Position numbers and translations under genes: made by a program
Origin: Craspedostauros australis
Taxonomy: Eukaryota; Bacillariophyta; Bacillariophyceae; Mastogloiales; Achnanthaceae
Direction: 5' to 3'
DNA length: 64,000 nt
Assembly (NCBI GenBank): GCA_026770025.1
Contig: JAMXDE010000009.1
Span: 434,001-498,000, forward strand
Shown here: positions 48,656 to 60,350 of the stretch, in pieces
How the letters are laid out: each line of letters begins with the position of its first letter
How positions within the stretch are numbered: position 1 is the stretch's first letter
Notes under the pieces: generated by a model
Database searches by the model: none
What the model was told of the DNA's origin: nothing
What the model saw: only the letters and a program-made list of their open reading frames with translations

Positions 48656-50730
48656 TCAAACACTCTTCGGCAAACTCGCACTCGCAGAATGCGTAATCGC
48701 ACCATCTTGATCGTCATCGTGATAGCCATCTGAACGAACGTCAAGGTCATCATCATCATCATTCTCTTCATCTGAACTGCTGTCGTAATGCTCCTGATGC
48801 GCCATACTCCAAAGGCGTGTTTCCACGCCATCGTGCGTTTCCACGCCGTCGTCAGCGTTCACGGTATCGTAATTGTGTATGGAATTGGCTGAACCCAACG
48901 CGCTGCCCCCGCCGTCGCTGCAGAATGACATGGCGGCCTCAAAATCGGAGGAAGACACGGGCCGAAGACAGGTCAAGTCGGCAACCAACTTGGTGCGAAG
49001 TATCGTCATAGATACAGCTTCTCCTGCCCCACCGTTTGTTGTGGTGTCTTTGGGATGCCCCAAGTTGCGCGTGGTCGCCTTCGATTGTCGGTGGGTGGGA
49101 CCGTTGCGGTTCTTACGCCGAAGCAAGGCCGCCACACGGATGCACTCTCGCACAGGTGCCATGGCAGCTTCTCGTCCCAGCGATTCCAAATCTGATCCCG
49201 ACCAACCCTCTGTCATCGCCGCCAATCTTCTGATCTCATCACCCGTAAGATCGTTGTCAATATCTGCCAACAGCCTTCGCAGGAGCTTGCTTCTGTCCTT
49301 CTTCGACGGCAGTCCGATATGCACCCGGATTCCAAACCGTCGAAGCAACGCGGAATCGAGATCTCCCGGGCGGTTAGTGGCAGCCACCACAATGACGCGA
49401 ATTGGCAACGGGGATGTGCTGCAGCTCTCCCTACCTCCATTGTTGTCGCTGCGACGATATTGATGGTGATCTTCCTTCGCTTGCAGGTTAGTATGATCGC
49501 ATGCGTTCTGCCATGCACCGGTATTGGATTGATCGCCAGAGTTTTCATCGTCATTGCCAACTGTCTGAGCCAAGACTGCATCATCCATATTCCCAGCACC
49601 ATCGCCATCGTTTCTGCCGTTGAGCATATTGAGCTGCAACAGCAACTCCGTCAAGACCCGTCGAGAGCACGTGTCCATCGAACCCGGACCTCCACCACCA
49701 TGCGCGCTGCTTGATGTATTGGCGGCCGCTGTGCCACCTCTTGACTGGCCGAGAGCATCGATTTCGTCGAAGAAGAGCACGCAGCAATTGCTGTCCATCT
49801 GGGCAGCAGCATGCCGCGCCTGTTCGAAGACAGAACGCACCTGCGATTCTGACTCTCCCACAAACTTGGACAGGATGTCGCCTGGACCAACAGTGAGAAG
49901 CGCCGCAGCCGCCTCTCCGGCCACTGCTTCGGCCAGACGCGTCTTTCCACAGCCACTTTATTGAGATGCGATGTCGAACAAAATGAGAAGAACAGGAAAT
50001 CGTTGGGAAAGCAAGTGGTGAGCGCCATTGATCAGGGATCGATACAGTACGACAAGGCTGAGACTCGAAAGATAACGCAGGGAACGCACAGGGAGCAGCG
50101 CGTGTCTCGATGAATTTCGCGCTCAACTTACGGCGGGCCATGCAGAAGGATCGACGTCTTGAGTCTTCGTATCCCTCTGTACACAGCCGCGACAACATCC
50201 TGAGGCAACATGAGCGGTAGCAGAAGCTCTTCGATCCGTAGCTTGGCGGCCGCCTGCCCGACTATGTCGTCGAGCTTGGTCGTCGGCGGCGTGTGTCGGT
50301 AGCCGGAGGACGACGGATCCGAAATGATCGACATGTCATGATCCGCGTGCAGGTGCTGGGTTGCGGCATTCTGGCATTGTGGATCACGGTCCGTCTCTTC
50401 CAAAGAGGAAGACATGGATTCATGTGCATGTGCGAAGTGATCATCCGGACACGGATCATCCGCAGGCCCACTGTCCTGATCATCGCCGCGATCCTGGTGC
50501 TGTTCGCTTCCATCATTGTTCCACGCCGACCAAGATGCCGGTTGGCATTCCTTCCATGTCGCGTCGTCCCTGTTTGAAGCGATGGCGCTTTGTGACTGCG
50601 TGGTTCGGATCGCTCGGTTGGACGCACCAACCTCTCCACGAAGCATCTTGCGCGGTGGTGGCATCATCTGATCGCCCATGGCATCGCCGTTGTCATGGGA
50701 AGGACGAATGCTGGCATGGGTTGGACTCAT
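48656..50730 (-). CDS. AAA ATPase of the katanin/spastin/VPS4 type
   Basis: The exons are 50730-50132 and 49955-48656 (intron 176 bp, phase 2), 632 residues. The intron splits the Walker A loop, GPPGCGKT (residues 197-204). Upstream, TKLDDIVGQAAAKLRIEELLLPLMLP is the usual entry to a meiotic-clade AAA module. Walker B is VLFFDEIDALG. Sensor 1 is VVAATNRPGDLDSALLRRF, whose RRF holds arginine fingers, and GWSGSDLESLGREAAMAPVREC is the C-terminal lid. An insert of roughly 90 residues (Gly, Asn and Asp rich) separates Walker B from sensor 1. The N-terminal 160 residues are low complexity, without an MIT domain seen, and the C-terminus is acidic. Substrate unknown; microtubule severing or membrane remodelling are the family roles. 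Convergent with HSP60, 198 bp apart. Confidence 0.85.
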
Positions 50731-51189
50731 GATGAAGCAATTGTATGACCTCTCCAGAGCAGATTGTAGTGCTTTGTTTTGTCTCTGTGTTTAGCTTCGT
50801 TTTCAATTTGGAAGTTGTGTCTTGCAGCTTCGTCGCCACCTTCCTTCCTCTCTGCTCTCTTGCCTTCCACCACTTCCTTGTTTTCTTGGTCTGTTGTTCG
50901 AGAGATCCGCATCCTTCGCGCCAAAATGTGAGCAAAGCGAGAATCGAGTCGCAGGAGTCATTCCCACAGATTTCCGAGGTGTTGTTGGCCAAATCCACAA
51001 GAGACTGGACCGGCACAACCTCACCCACAAAGCGCAGAACAAGACACACCACCAACACCCAAGGCAGCACAAGACAAGGAGACAACGAATAACCAAAGAA
51101 GCAAGTCAGGAGAAGTGAGAAGCAATAGCTGCACCCATCACCGCAGTTGCGCCACGCACCCACAGTGACATCAAGACGAACAAGACATC
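50731..51189. promoter_or_regulatory. Divergent intergenic region, AAA ATPase / TRAPPC2L
   Basis: 459 bp lies between opposite start codons. It should hold both promoters and 5' UTRs. Frames seen inside are shadows with no motif. Confidence 0.4.
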
Positions 51190-51986
51190 ATGGCAGCGCT
51201 CAGCCTCGCCGTGATCGGGAAGGACAAGGAGCCCATGTACATGCGGGATTTCGACAATGTGAATCAGGAGCTGGCGGAGGAGGAGCTGTTTGGATTCGCA
51301 CCCAGCGTGGGTGGAAGCACTACGGCCGAATGCTCCATCCGCAATCAGTTCCTCTTCCACGGTGCGTTGGATCGGTTCGAGCAGCTGGCCGGACCGCCGC
51401 CAGGATTGCAATGGCGAAGGCCAGGCACGACGGGTTCCGACGCAATGTTCGTTGGTCTTTTGTGCCCCGTGGAGGATACACGCATCTACGGTAAGCCGCG
51501 GTTGGTGGTCGAGCAAGACCGAGCGTAGCATGCAGTACCAGACGCATATGGCACTGGTGGAATGGGCATGATACGTCATTGTACCATAGAATAGTATGGT
51601 GCATTCTGGGTCTGTCGCAAACTATCAGCTTTCGTGTTGTCTGCCTCATCCTTTACTCACTCGATGTCGCACTTGTATGCTTGCAATCGTTCCTTCATTC
51701 ACCAATCACCTGTGCATCCATCGATTCATCTATTCATCGATCAAAAGGCTACATGACGACGACTAAGATACTGTTCCTGTTGATAGTGGACGATGACACC
51801 GTTCCGGAGCATCAAGCAAATGTTGACTCGGAGATCCAGAGATTGATGTCGCAGATTCATGGATTGTACATCGAGTACAACCTCAACCCATTCTCCAACA
51901 TCGAGTCCAAGATCACTTCGAAGCGCTTTGATGATGGTGTGCAGAAGTTCGTTGCAGCGTTCAATGATTCGGATGCCATGATATGA
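51190..51986 (+). CDS. TRAPPC2L: TRAPP complex subunit 2-like (sedlin family)
   Basis: The exons are 51190-51490 and 51748-51986 (intron 257 bp, phase 1), 179 residues. The protein starts MAALSLAVIGKDKEPMYMRDF, as TRAPPC2L does (AVIGKxxxPLYIR), and continues with QFLFHGALDRFEQL, MFVGLLCPVEDTRIYGYMTTTKILFLLIVDD and SEIQRLMSQIHGLYIEYNLNPF...ITSKRFDDGVQKFV. This is the longin-like fold of the family in full length. TRAPP is the guanine-nucleotide exchange complex for Ypt1/Rab1 and Rab11 in ER-Golgi and Golgi traffic. A short insert rich in Gly and Pro (AGPPPGLQWRRPGTTG) before the central strand is slightly longer than in animals. It shares a divergent promoter with the AAA gene. Confidence 0.9.
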
Positions 51987-52430
51987 CGGCAGGAGGATCA
52001 GCAGCATTTGTTGGATAAGGATTGCCTATGATACACAGGCATGAACAAGTGAATTATGATGATGAGTGCATGAATACATGAATACACCAATGCGTGAACA
52101 CATGAACACATGAAGAATAGAAACAGAACAGTTGCATCATGAGCGATGGCGTTGCATAGTATTGTATGTGATGGTGCTTGCGCTCTACTTGCGCTTCCGA
52201 ACATGTCATTGGATGATGCAAAAACCAAACAACGTGGCGACGACCTGCATGCCAGTGTGTCAGTGCCCCGCCTCTATCAATGAAGTGATGTTTCAGGGGC
52301 ACGACATGGATACTATGACGTACTCTTCGAGTACTTTATTCATCCACCATTTCGTGTTCGGATGCTATTATATGGTATAAGCAGAGTTGCTTGCGCGAAT
52401 GGATGGCAAGGCCAACACCGCCGCTGCGCT
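51987..52430. other. Convergent intergenic region, TRAPPC2L / recA
   Basis: 444 bp holding both 3' ends. ATGAACA/CATGAATA-type short repeats occur at 52040-52110. No gene was seen. Confidence 0.5.
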
Positions 52431-54245
52431 CTACTCCAAGAAAGTTTGGGCGCCTTCCGGCTTCGAAGCAGTCAAATCGGTCTCGTCTTCTCCTTCGTAT
52501 TCGTACTCCTCTTCGTCCTCGTCGACTGCACTGCTGGCAGCAGCCTTTTTGGGTTCGACTTCCTTCCCGAAGCTTGCAAGTGCCATTCGCACATCCGACA
52601 TGAGCTGGTCCGCAAGATCTGAGTTTCCTTTCAGGAGATCGATGGCGTTATGACGGCCCTGGGCCAATTGTTTGCCCTGGTATGAGTACCAGCTTCCTCG
52701 CCGTTGGACCACCTCCAGATCCAACGCAGCGTCGAGAGTGCAGCCGATGCCGTCAATGCCAGTTCCAAAGAGAACATCGAGCATGACCGCCTTGAATGGT
52801 GCGGCCACCTTGTTCTTCACGACCTTGACCTTGATGCGGATTCCCTTGTTGTCTGGCAGGATTTCCTTGCGGCGGGTGTCAAGGCGAACAGAAGCGTAGA
52901 ACTTGAGGGCATTGCCACCGGAAGTGATCTCTGGAGAACCGTAGATGACGCCAACCTGCAAGCCACATCGAACGCACGGAGGAGGCACGAAAGAGTGGGA
53001 GAAGAGAAATAACAAGAAGAGGGTGGAAACAAGGAACAGACACGCAAACAAGTGACGGTGAGAAAGGGACGAGTGGAGGCACCGCAAAATTGGTATCACG
53101 TGTCAGGCCAAACGGCCAAGCAGGGTAGATGCAGATGGAAACATAATGCTCCCCGACGAGAACAGCACATGATTGGAGCTACGGTACGACAGCGACAGCA
53201 ACAATGGCAGCAACACAACGCAAAATGCTATCACGTACCTTGGATCGAAGCTGGTTGAGGAAGATGATCGTGCACTGGCTGAGTGCGAGGGAGCCGGTGA
53301 TTTTTCGCATCGCCTTGGACATGAGACGGGCCTGGAGACCGATCTGCGCGTCGGACATATCACCTTCGAGCTCGGCACGTGGCACGAGGGCCGCAACGCT
53401 GTCCACGACGATAACATCGACGGCAGAAGAACGAACGAGCTGATCGACAATGTCGAGGGCCATCTCTCCAGAGTCGGGCTGTTATTGCGAGGCGAGTGTA
53501 GAGAAAGGGCGGAAATGGAGAACATGGAAGAAAAAAAAACAAGAGAGTTCAGTCTCACGCGCATGGTACGAGCACAGCTGCGTGGTCGATACTCGTGAAC
53601 AATCTGCGGTCCCAGCGATACAACACAACACAACATCCAAACAAGCAAGCAAGCACCGTATAGCACTGCGATCTCGATGGCAATGCCAAATGTTCAAAGT
53701 TGAACCAAGCTCTCAACAAAGGACCGATCATGACTCACCTGCGACACGAGGAGATCATCGATGTCCACACCCAACGCACCGGCATACGCTGGATCAAGAG
53801 CATGCTCTGCATCGACGAATGCGGCTGTGCCTCCTTGCTTCTGGGACTCAGCAATGGCATGCAAAGCCAAGGTGGTCTTTCCGGACGATTCGGGGCCGTA
53901 GATCTCAACGACACGGCCCTTGGGGAATCCACCTCCAAGTGCGGCGTCCAAGGTGAGTGCACCGGAACCGATGGAATCCACCACCATGCCCTCGGCGTCA
54001 CCGAGCTTCACGATGGATCCGCGGCCGTAGTTGCGCTCGATCTGGTTGAGCACGCCCTCCAAGGCGGCTCGCTTGGCAGGATCCACACCCGGCTTGCTCT
54101 TGTCCGACGCCTTGGCCTTTCGTGCGTTGAGGCTGCTGGTCATTCGGCCATTGATCCTGTTGGATATTCCCACAACGCTGAAAGCAGTTGCAGGACTTGC
54201 GGCCAAGACCAAGGCCATCACCGTCAATGTTGCTGCGATTCTCAT
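52431..54245 (-). CDS. recA: Plastid-targeted RecA recombinase
   Basis: The exons on the minus strand are 54245-53739, 53478-53239 and 52955-52431 (introns 260 and 283 bp, both phase 0), 423 residues. The N-terminus [25 protein letters not shown] is a signal peptide with Phe at +1, the plastid signature of diatoms. The mature part is cyanobacterial-type Rec[23 protein letters not shown], Walker A GPESSGKT (117-124), [30 protein letters not shown], Walker [16 protein letters not shown], the L1/L2 regions ([33 protein letters not shown]), and an acidic C-terminal tail. It forms filaments on single-stranded plastid DNA for homologous repair. The transit peptide joins the core without a gap, and all key residues are present. 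It is head-to-head with the coiled-coil gene. Confidence 0.95.
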
Positions 54246-54834
54246 CCTTGCTTGTTCTGTCTGTCCTTGGATATCTTTGGCGACGTTGCTGATGGCGATG
54301 GCGATGGTGCGTTTAAGTGTAGTGTACGTGCGTATTATGTGGTCACGGCGGCAGAGAACTTTCCTTTGCCTTTGGTTCTGTCTCTCTTTCGTTGGGGGCA
54401 GATAGATTGTAGAGAGACAGAGAGAGAAGGGACGAGGCGAGTCAGAGAGGAGACACCTCGTAGTTGATGTGCAGCTGTCACGTTGCTGTGTTTGATGGGT
54501 GTGGAACTGCTGAGTGGCAAGCGGAGAACAACAATCCCCTTCCAACCAAAACTCGAGATCGACATTCGCTCTGATTTGCTTCTGTTGATTGTTCGGGCAC
54601 CAAGGCTAAGATTGGGACAGACAAGCTGACAAAAGACAAGAGGTATCTTTTGCTTCTTGGCGCGAACAACACCCACGCGCAAATACGAAGAAAGATCGAA
54701 CCGCCGCAACCACAGAGCAACAACAAAAGCAACGCCACCAAGACGAGGACAAGCTCATTATGCTCTGCAAGTAGCCACAGCGACGACCACCGCAACAGGT
54801 GCACATCCAACTGAACAGGAGAAGAACAGAAGAG
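54246..54834. promoter_or_regulatory. Divergent intergenic region, recA / coiled-coil gene
   Basis: 589 bp between opposite starts, including both 5' UTRs. No defined promoter element was identified, and frames are shadows. Confidence 0.4.
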
Positions 54835-55906
54835 ATGAAGAACGCAACGTACATGCGTTCCAGCATGGACGCCAACACGCTCGCGCAATCATCTCGGAAT
54901 TTCCATTCTGCACCCGGCAACCTGACCTCCGTTGCCGAGCGTATCCATCAACGGGCTTTGGAGCTTCAACGCGCACAAGAAGACTTGGTGGCTGCCAAGG
55001 CGCAGCTCGCCGAGGTGGAAGCACGGCACGAGGTGCAGCAACAAACGCACCGCCGAGTTCGTGCCAAGCTCCTTGCGTCGAGTCGTGCTCGCGATGGCGC
55101 CGAGCTGGAACTGTACCGTGCGCAGGATTCTGTAGAACAAGCGCAACAAGATCTCATCGTCAAGCAGGAAGGCATCGAACGCATTCGACAACAGGTCCAG
55201 ACCAGCAAGACGGAATGGGAGGAGCAGGTTGAGAATCTGTACGCCAAACACCAAGTCAAGCAAGAGATTTACAGCTGTTGCTTGCAGGGCGTCGTGTCAT
55301 CACAGGAGGTCAAGTTGGCGCATTTGCGGGAACGAAAAGAAGCGTTGAAGCAAGAAGCCACCGAGCGCAAACGTCAAAAGAAGCTCATGGCGCAGAAACG
55401 GAAACGGTTGCGCAAGGAAATCGAAGAGATGGAGTCTTCAGAATTGGCCAGCCGCAATGAAAACTCTGCTCTGAGCGAAGCGATGAAAATGGCAATGAGC
55501 AAGGTGCGCATCTCTTTCCTTGCCTGATGCTGCTGCTGCTGATGGTGATGATAGGAAAGAGAGAGAGAGAGAGGGAGAGACGCCGTGTCAATGATAGGAA
55601 AACGGACTGGCCTAAACCGTCAAACCGACGAGAATGAACTTGGACTGCCTGATGATCTGTGTGCTGCCTCATCAACCTCGCCTCTCACCGTTCGCTTCCA
55701 CTCCACCTGCGACTACCTTTGGGACTACTCGTATTGCGGCGGGAACGCGCCAACAAATCAACCAACACAACCAATCCGCAAACATCGGTGCATGTCCACA
55801 GCGATCCGACCTTCGAGCTTCGCTACGGCAAGCAAAGAAAGAGCTGCAGCAAGCGAAGGAAAAGCTGGCTGAGCATGAGCAATCCATCCAAGAGGTGAAA
55901 GCATAG
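54835..55906 (+). CDS. Coiled-coil protein of unknown function
   Basis: The proposed exons are 54835-55503 and 55802-55906 (298-bp phase-0 intron, acceptor CCACAG), 257 residues. From residue 30 to the end the protein is almost continuous heptad-like helix, rich in Glu, Gln, Lys and Arg (AERIHQRALELQRAQEDLVAAKAQLAEVEARHEVQQQ, later RKEALKQEATERKRQKKLMAQKRKRLRKEIEEM). The short second exon keeps the pattern (SLRQAKKELQQAKEKLAEHEQSI), which supports the splice. No signal peptide, membrane helix or catalytic motif is present. It may be a cytoskeletal, centriolar or scaffold protein; nothing more specific can be supported. An ATG at 54865 (MDANT) is an alternative start. Confidence 0.65.
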
Positions 55907-56425
55907 CCCACAAACGTGTATGGCAGAGAAGGGGGAAAGCAGATTCGCATAGAGTATTCGACGTTGTGCCTTTGGGTGATCTCCATCTGATCAGAATCGT
56001 TTCAAGGAGACTCAGAGCGACGTGATGGATGCAATTTGTGCATAGCAGGGTAGATTAGCCTAGATTAGAGAACAGCGGTTGTCTTCTTGATCTCGGCAAG
56101 CGTACGCTAGTATCTCGCTGGGTGCATGCAGCGTCTCTGCTACTATTCACCTGGGCTCGTGCGACCGTCTACCCGCACATGACATGGGTATCCCGTATCT
56201 GCATCGACACGTGGCTGTTTTTGATGGGTGGTTCGTATCTTTCCAAATCGTGATCGAAAGACGCAACAGCAAACAACGTCAACGGCGTCAACATCGACGC
56301 CGATGCCAACCAGTTGTTGCGCCTGCCGCAACCACAACTCATAGCCACTGCCTCATTCATGAATCAACGGATCATGCAAATAGTCCAGGAATTGCGCAAG
56401 CAACCAACTGGGCGACCATCCCATC
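55907..56425. other. Intergenic, coiled-coil gene to lipase-like gene
   Basis: 0.52 kb without a recognised gene. One frame runs into the lipase-like gene from upstream but has no start of its own. Confidence 0.5.
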
Positions 56426-56952
56426 ATGAGGGCATTCACCTGCAACCGTCATCACACGCAATGTGCATGGTTGCTTCTCACAGCATTCTTGTGCCTGTAC
56501 CCTCATCGATGGAATGTAGATGCCGCGCCCAAAACGCGCCTCACATGGGTGAATGGCGTCGGATATAACCTGGGACACATGGACATGGGCAGCAAGGAGA
56601 TCTCTGATTTCTTCGGTGGCGAGAACGTCGATTGGTGTCACAATCCCACAATGATGGCATCAGAAGATGACATGCGAGGATACATTTCGGATCTCACGCA
56701 GGCCGGCACGCAGAAGATGGGTCGCATCACATCGGAAGTCAACACGTTGGTGGAGTGAGTGTCTCGAGGCTTCTTACCTGAAGTGCCTGGCATTCAGTTG
56801 TACTCGTATGCTCGTTCGTCCTGTCTTCCTCACCCTTCATTCTTTCGGCTTTGCAGTACTCTACTCGTACATCATGAAGAGCACAACTCACACCTCTTCA
56901 TTCTGCACGCTGCATACTGTATTCTGTATATGGACTTCCATGGTATCACCAC

Positions 56953-56983
<31 letters not shown>

Positions 56984-57700
56984 AATTGCAATATCAGACA
57001 CCTCCGAGCAGCATTGCGAGCTGTGGGCAAAAAGGGTCGCGTCGTGCACATCGCCCATTCGCAAGGCGCATTGATCACATCCCTGGCGGCGAAGCAACTC
57101 ACACCATTGGAGATGAATCAGATGGAGGTCATCGCTTTCGGAGGTGCCGCGGCTCTGCGCCGTACCGCCGCCACGCCCTTCCAACGATGCGTCAACTACT
57201 ATTCCATCAACGACCCCTTGCTGTGGCTGGTCCCGGCCGCCGAACAGGCCCTGCGATCGGGATACGTGGTCGACGAGGAGTTCTGCTTCTTGGCACCACG
57301 CGTAGGCGATCCCATAGCCGATCATGACCTGACCGGTCCCACCTACGCGCAGGCACTGCAATGGGAAGGTCAGCGATTTCAACGCAAGTATCACAACCTC
57401 GCATACCGATCCACGAAGCAAGTCCTGTTCTTGCTCCTCGCGATATATTCCCGCGTTGTCAAAATCATGCGCATCGCGATTCTGTTTGTTGCGATCCTTT
57501 GTCGCAGGGTATTTGAGCGGATGCTGCGTGCCGCGGGGATGGAAGGCGACATGGATCGCAGCGTCGCAGGCGTAGGTCCGACAATCAAGCGCATGGCGAA
57601 TGCAACCAGCGTGGCAATATCTCAAGCGTTGCAGGAACCCAACAAGGTCGAGGCAGTTGCGACTTCAGTTCAAGGATATCTCGAAAGGCCAAGGCCGTAG
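56426..57700 (+). CDS. Secreted or membrane lipase-like alpha/beta hydrolase
   Basis: The exons are 56426-56754 and 56998-57700 (intron 243 bp, phase 2), 343 residues. A hydrophobic segment near the N-terminus (CAWLLLTAFLCLYP) suggests a signal peptide or anchor. TRLTWVNGVGYNLGHM would be the first strand and oxyanion region. The nucleophile elbow is AHSQG with Ser131, after the strand GRVVHI, the lipase class 3-like layout. VIAFGGAAALRR and CVNYYSINDPLLWLVP follow, the latter holding a candidate catalytic Asp. A second hydrophobic stretch (VLFLLLAIYSRVVKIMRIAILFVAIL) near residues 255-285 may anchor it in a membrane. The intron ends in a run of nine GAC triplets. Substrate unknown; the catalytic His was not placed with confidence. 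Confidence 0.7.
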
Positions 57701-58315
57701 GCTGATTGCTTGACTCCAACAGAGGGTGATTGGTTGGGATGCGCCGCATCTCATGGATATCCGGGAGTCCTTGCGCAAGCGCAACATGTAACCAAGCGTT
57801 GAGTGGAGCTAGTGCAGCATAATAGAGTGAATTGGATAGAATGTGTAGATGTAGTGACTGCATGGGACTGCAGATGGGTCATCGTGCTGTCTTGTGTGCA
57901 GTTCACTCCACTAACAACTAGCTTCCGCGTTTGGTTACGTTCTTCCTTTCAGATCAATAAAAGTAATAGCAATGTGCATTTGCCGCGTTCTACAACCAGG
58001 GACTTTACATGTACTTCTGATCACTATGATATCAGAAACCAATACGATGGTACCCAATGGATCCACCAACCACCGAAAGACAACCAAACAATCCGAACTT
58101 GCGAAGGAAAGCCACCAGAAACGAAAGCGCAGAAACGAAAGGAGACACATCAACTCACCTGTGCCAAGGGCCCAGATGGCTCGTCATCACAAATAACAGA
58201 TCGCAACAAAACCAGACCTCCCCTGAACTTCGGAGGAGGCCACCATCGCTTTTGTTCAGCAACGCGACAGACCTCGTATTTGCTCAGCACAATTGTCGAT
58301 CAGAGGAGGCTTGGA
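57701..58315. other. Intergenic, lipase-like gene to plastid TPR-like gene
   Basis: 0.62 kb with only shadow frames. An open frame runs into the next gene from upstream, but its conserved part starts at 58316. Confidence 0.5.
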
Positions 58316-60063
58316 ATGATGATGTTACCCATTCTCGCTTTGACGGCGCTGATTGGATCCGCGTCTTCGTTTCAGCCGCAGCCGCAGCATCATCATGATG
58401 GCTTCAGGAGGAATCCCTGCAATCAGGGTGATGGATACGCTCCAACACCATCAGCAGCAGCAGCAGTAGCAGCCAACGATCAGAAACGGACGATGATGCA
58501 GGCATTGCGTCCGATAGATGCGAGTAGACGGAGACCTGCTTCAACTGCGCTGCACATGGCCAAGAAGAAGGACTCCACCGCCGCGGAACGCGAACGTCGT
58601 GATGAAGATCGTCGACGGCAGGATCGCAAGGAAGATGTGGTCATTGGCAAAACGTCGGCAATGGCCGGTGCCAAGGACTTTGAAATAAATCCCAAGGCCA
58701 CAGAAGAGGAATGGTTGCAGTATGCTTCGGAGGTCGAACGACTGGTCCACAGTGCCACGGATACCGGGATGGAAATGCTTCAGATGGTGCGTTCGGTGTT
58801 GACTCGAGCGTTGACTCGAGTGTTGATTGTTGTTGCTGGTTGCGGCAAAGTGCTGACAGAAGCTTAGAAACAAAGGCAGACGATGTGCGCATGCAGTTAC
58901 AGTGCATTCCCATGTGCGCACCGATGAATGTTGCATCGTATTCGCTCTCGCATGCGCTGACAGTTGACACCAACTCCACCACGGCATCACTGCGTCACTC
59001 ACTCACTCACTCACTCACTCACTCACTCACCCAAACTGACATATGCTCATACTCGGCATCTCAATTGCACGTACGCGGACGCAACCAAACGCGATCACAG
59101 TTCCGAGTCAAGGAGGCGGCGGAGGCGTTTGGCCGTGTCTTCGAAGTAAAGCCAAACGCGTACCTGTGGCAGGCGGGAATCGCCAAATTCTATCTCAAAG
59201 AGTACCTGGAGGCAGCGGAGATCTTTGCGAGGAATGCGAAGCTCTTCGAGTCCAAATTTGGGAGTGCGGCGACGGAGGAACGGATATGGAGGGACGCGAC
59301 GCAGCTCAAATATGCCAAGTCGTTGAATCGCAAAGACACCAATGCAGTTAAAGAGATCGGTGGTGCCAAGTACGTTGTGGCACAAATCAACGACGACGAC
59401 GGTGACGACGGTGACACCCCGCCAGCAGAAACACGACGGGTCATGAAGCTCGCCAGGGATCTCTTCGCTGCATCCGCAGAAGGTGATACATCCCGCACGC
59501 TGCTATCTCACGCCAAGCTGGAATCCATCGCCGGCAAGGAAGACCCAAGGCTGACGCCGGACAGGAAGATGTGGAAACTTACCGCGTGGTACTACCTCGG
59601 ACTGCACGCCGATTGTCTGGGCGACGAAGCGACCAGCTGCAAATGCATGAAGATGGCCATACTCTATTGTCCCAACAGCGGCAAATCTGAAAACGTCCTC
59701 TACACCCTCCCCATGCTCCACATGGCGCAGAGAGATTGGTTCGACGATGATGATTTCGATGACTTTGGTGACATGGACGACTTTGACGACGAAGCCTTCG
59801 ATGATGGTGGCATCGACGAGCCAATCATCAACGTGCACGACGGCCCATTGGAATTCACCAGCACACCGGCCGTGTTCAAGGACTCTGACCCCATCATCGA
59901 GGCGTCGATACGTGAAGGCATATCCAAACTCACGTTCGGGAAGGTGAAGGAAGCGTTGAAACTGAAGAAGATGGTAACCGTCGGATCGAAAGAGGAGCTG
60001 CAACAGCGCCTCTTCTTATCTCTCATGAAAGATGCAGGATTCCATCAGGACATGTTATCGTGA
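58316..60063 (+). CDS. Plastid-targeted TPR-like protein with acidic tract
   Basis: The exons are 58316-58786 and 59101-60063 (intron 314 bp, phase 0), 477 residues. The start MMMLPILALTALIGSASSFQPQ is a signal peptide followed by an SASSFQP plastid motif. A basic, disordered transit-like region follows (ERERRDEDRRRQDRKED). From about residue 150, helical pairs resemble tetratricopeptide repeats: EAAEAFGRVFEVKPNAYLWQAGIAKFYLKEYLEAAEIFARNAKLFES, with a second set at WYYLGLHADCLGDEATSCKCMKMAI. A very acidic segment (DWFDDDDFDDFGDMDDFDDEAFDDGG) comes next, and a helical C-terminus. The intron carries a (CACT)n microsatellite at 58997-59031. The fold implies a protein-binding role in the plastid; partners are unknown. 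Confidence 0.75.
58997..59031 (+). repeat. CACT tetranucleotide microsatellite
   Basis: About eight consecutive CACT units inside the intron of the TPR-like gene. Confidence 0.85.
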
Positions 60064-60350
60064 CGATAGCAACAGTGAGACAAACGAAATACTGCAAAGA
60101 AAGAAAGCGCGCAAAGCAACGTAGGCCCACGCAATGAACGAACTTGGAGCGTATTAGTATGGGTCCCAATCATCGCTATTGAAGTGACTGAAGGATCTAC
60201 CTATGAATAGGAAATAGGATACAAATTCTTCATTCTGAACTCACAGCATAAAGAAATATAAATATGTATATAGAGGGAGAGACAGAGAGCACTGTGATTC
60301 ATCTGCCCTTTATGAGCATTCCTTTCGCCACGAAATCAACCATCGCGATC

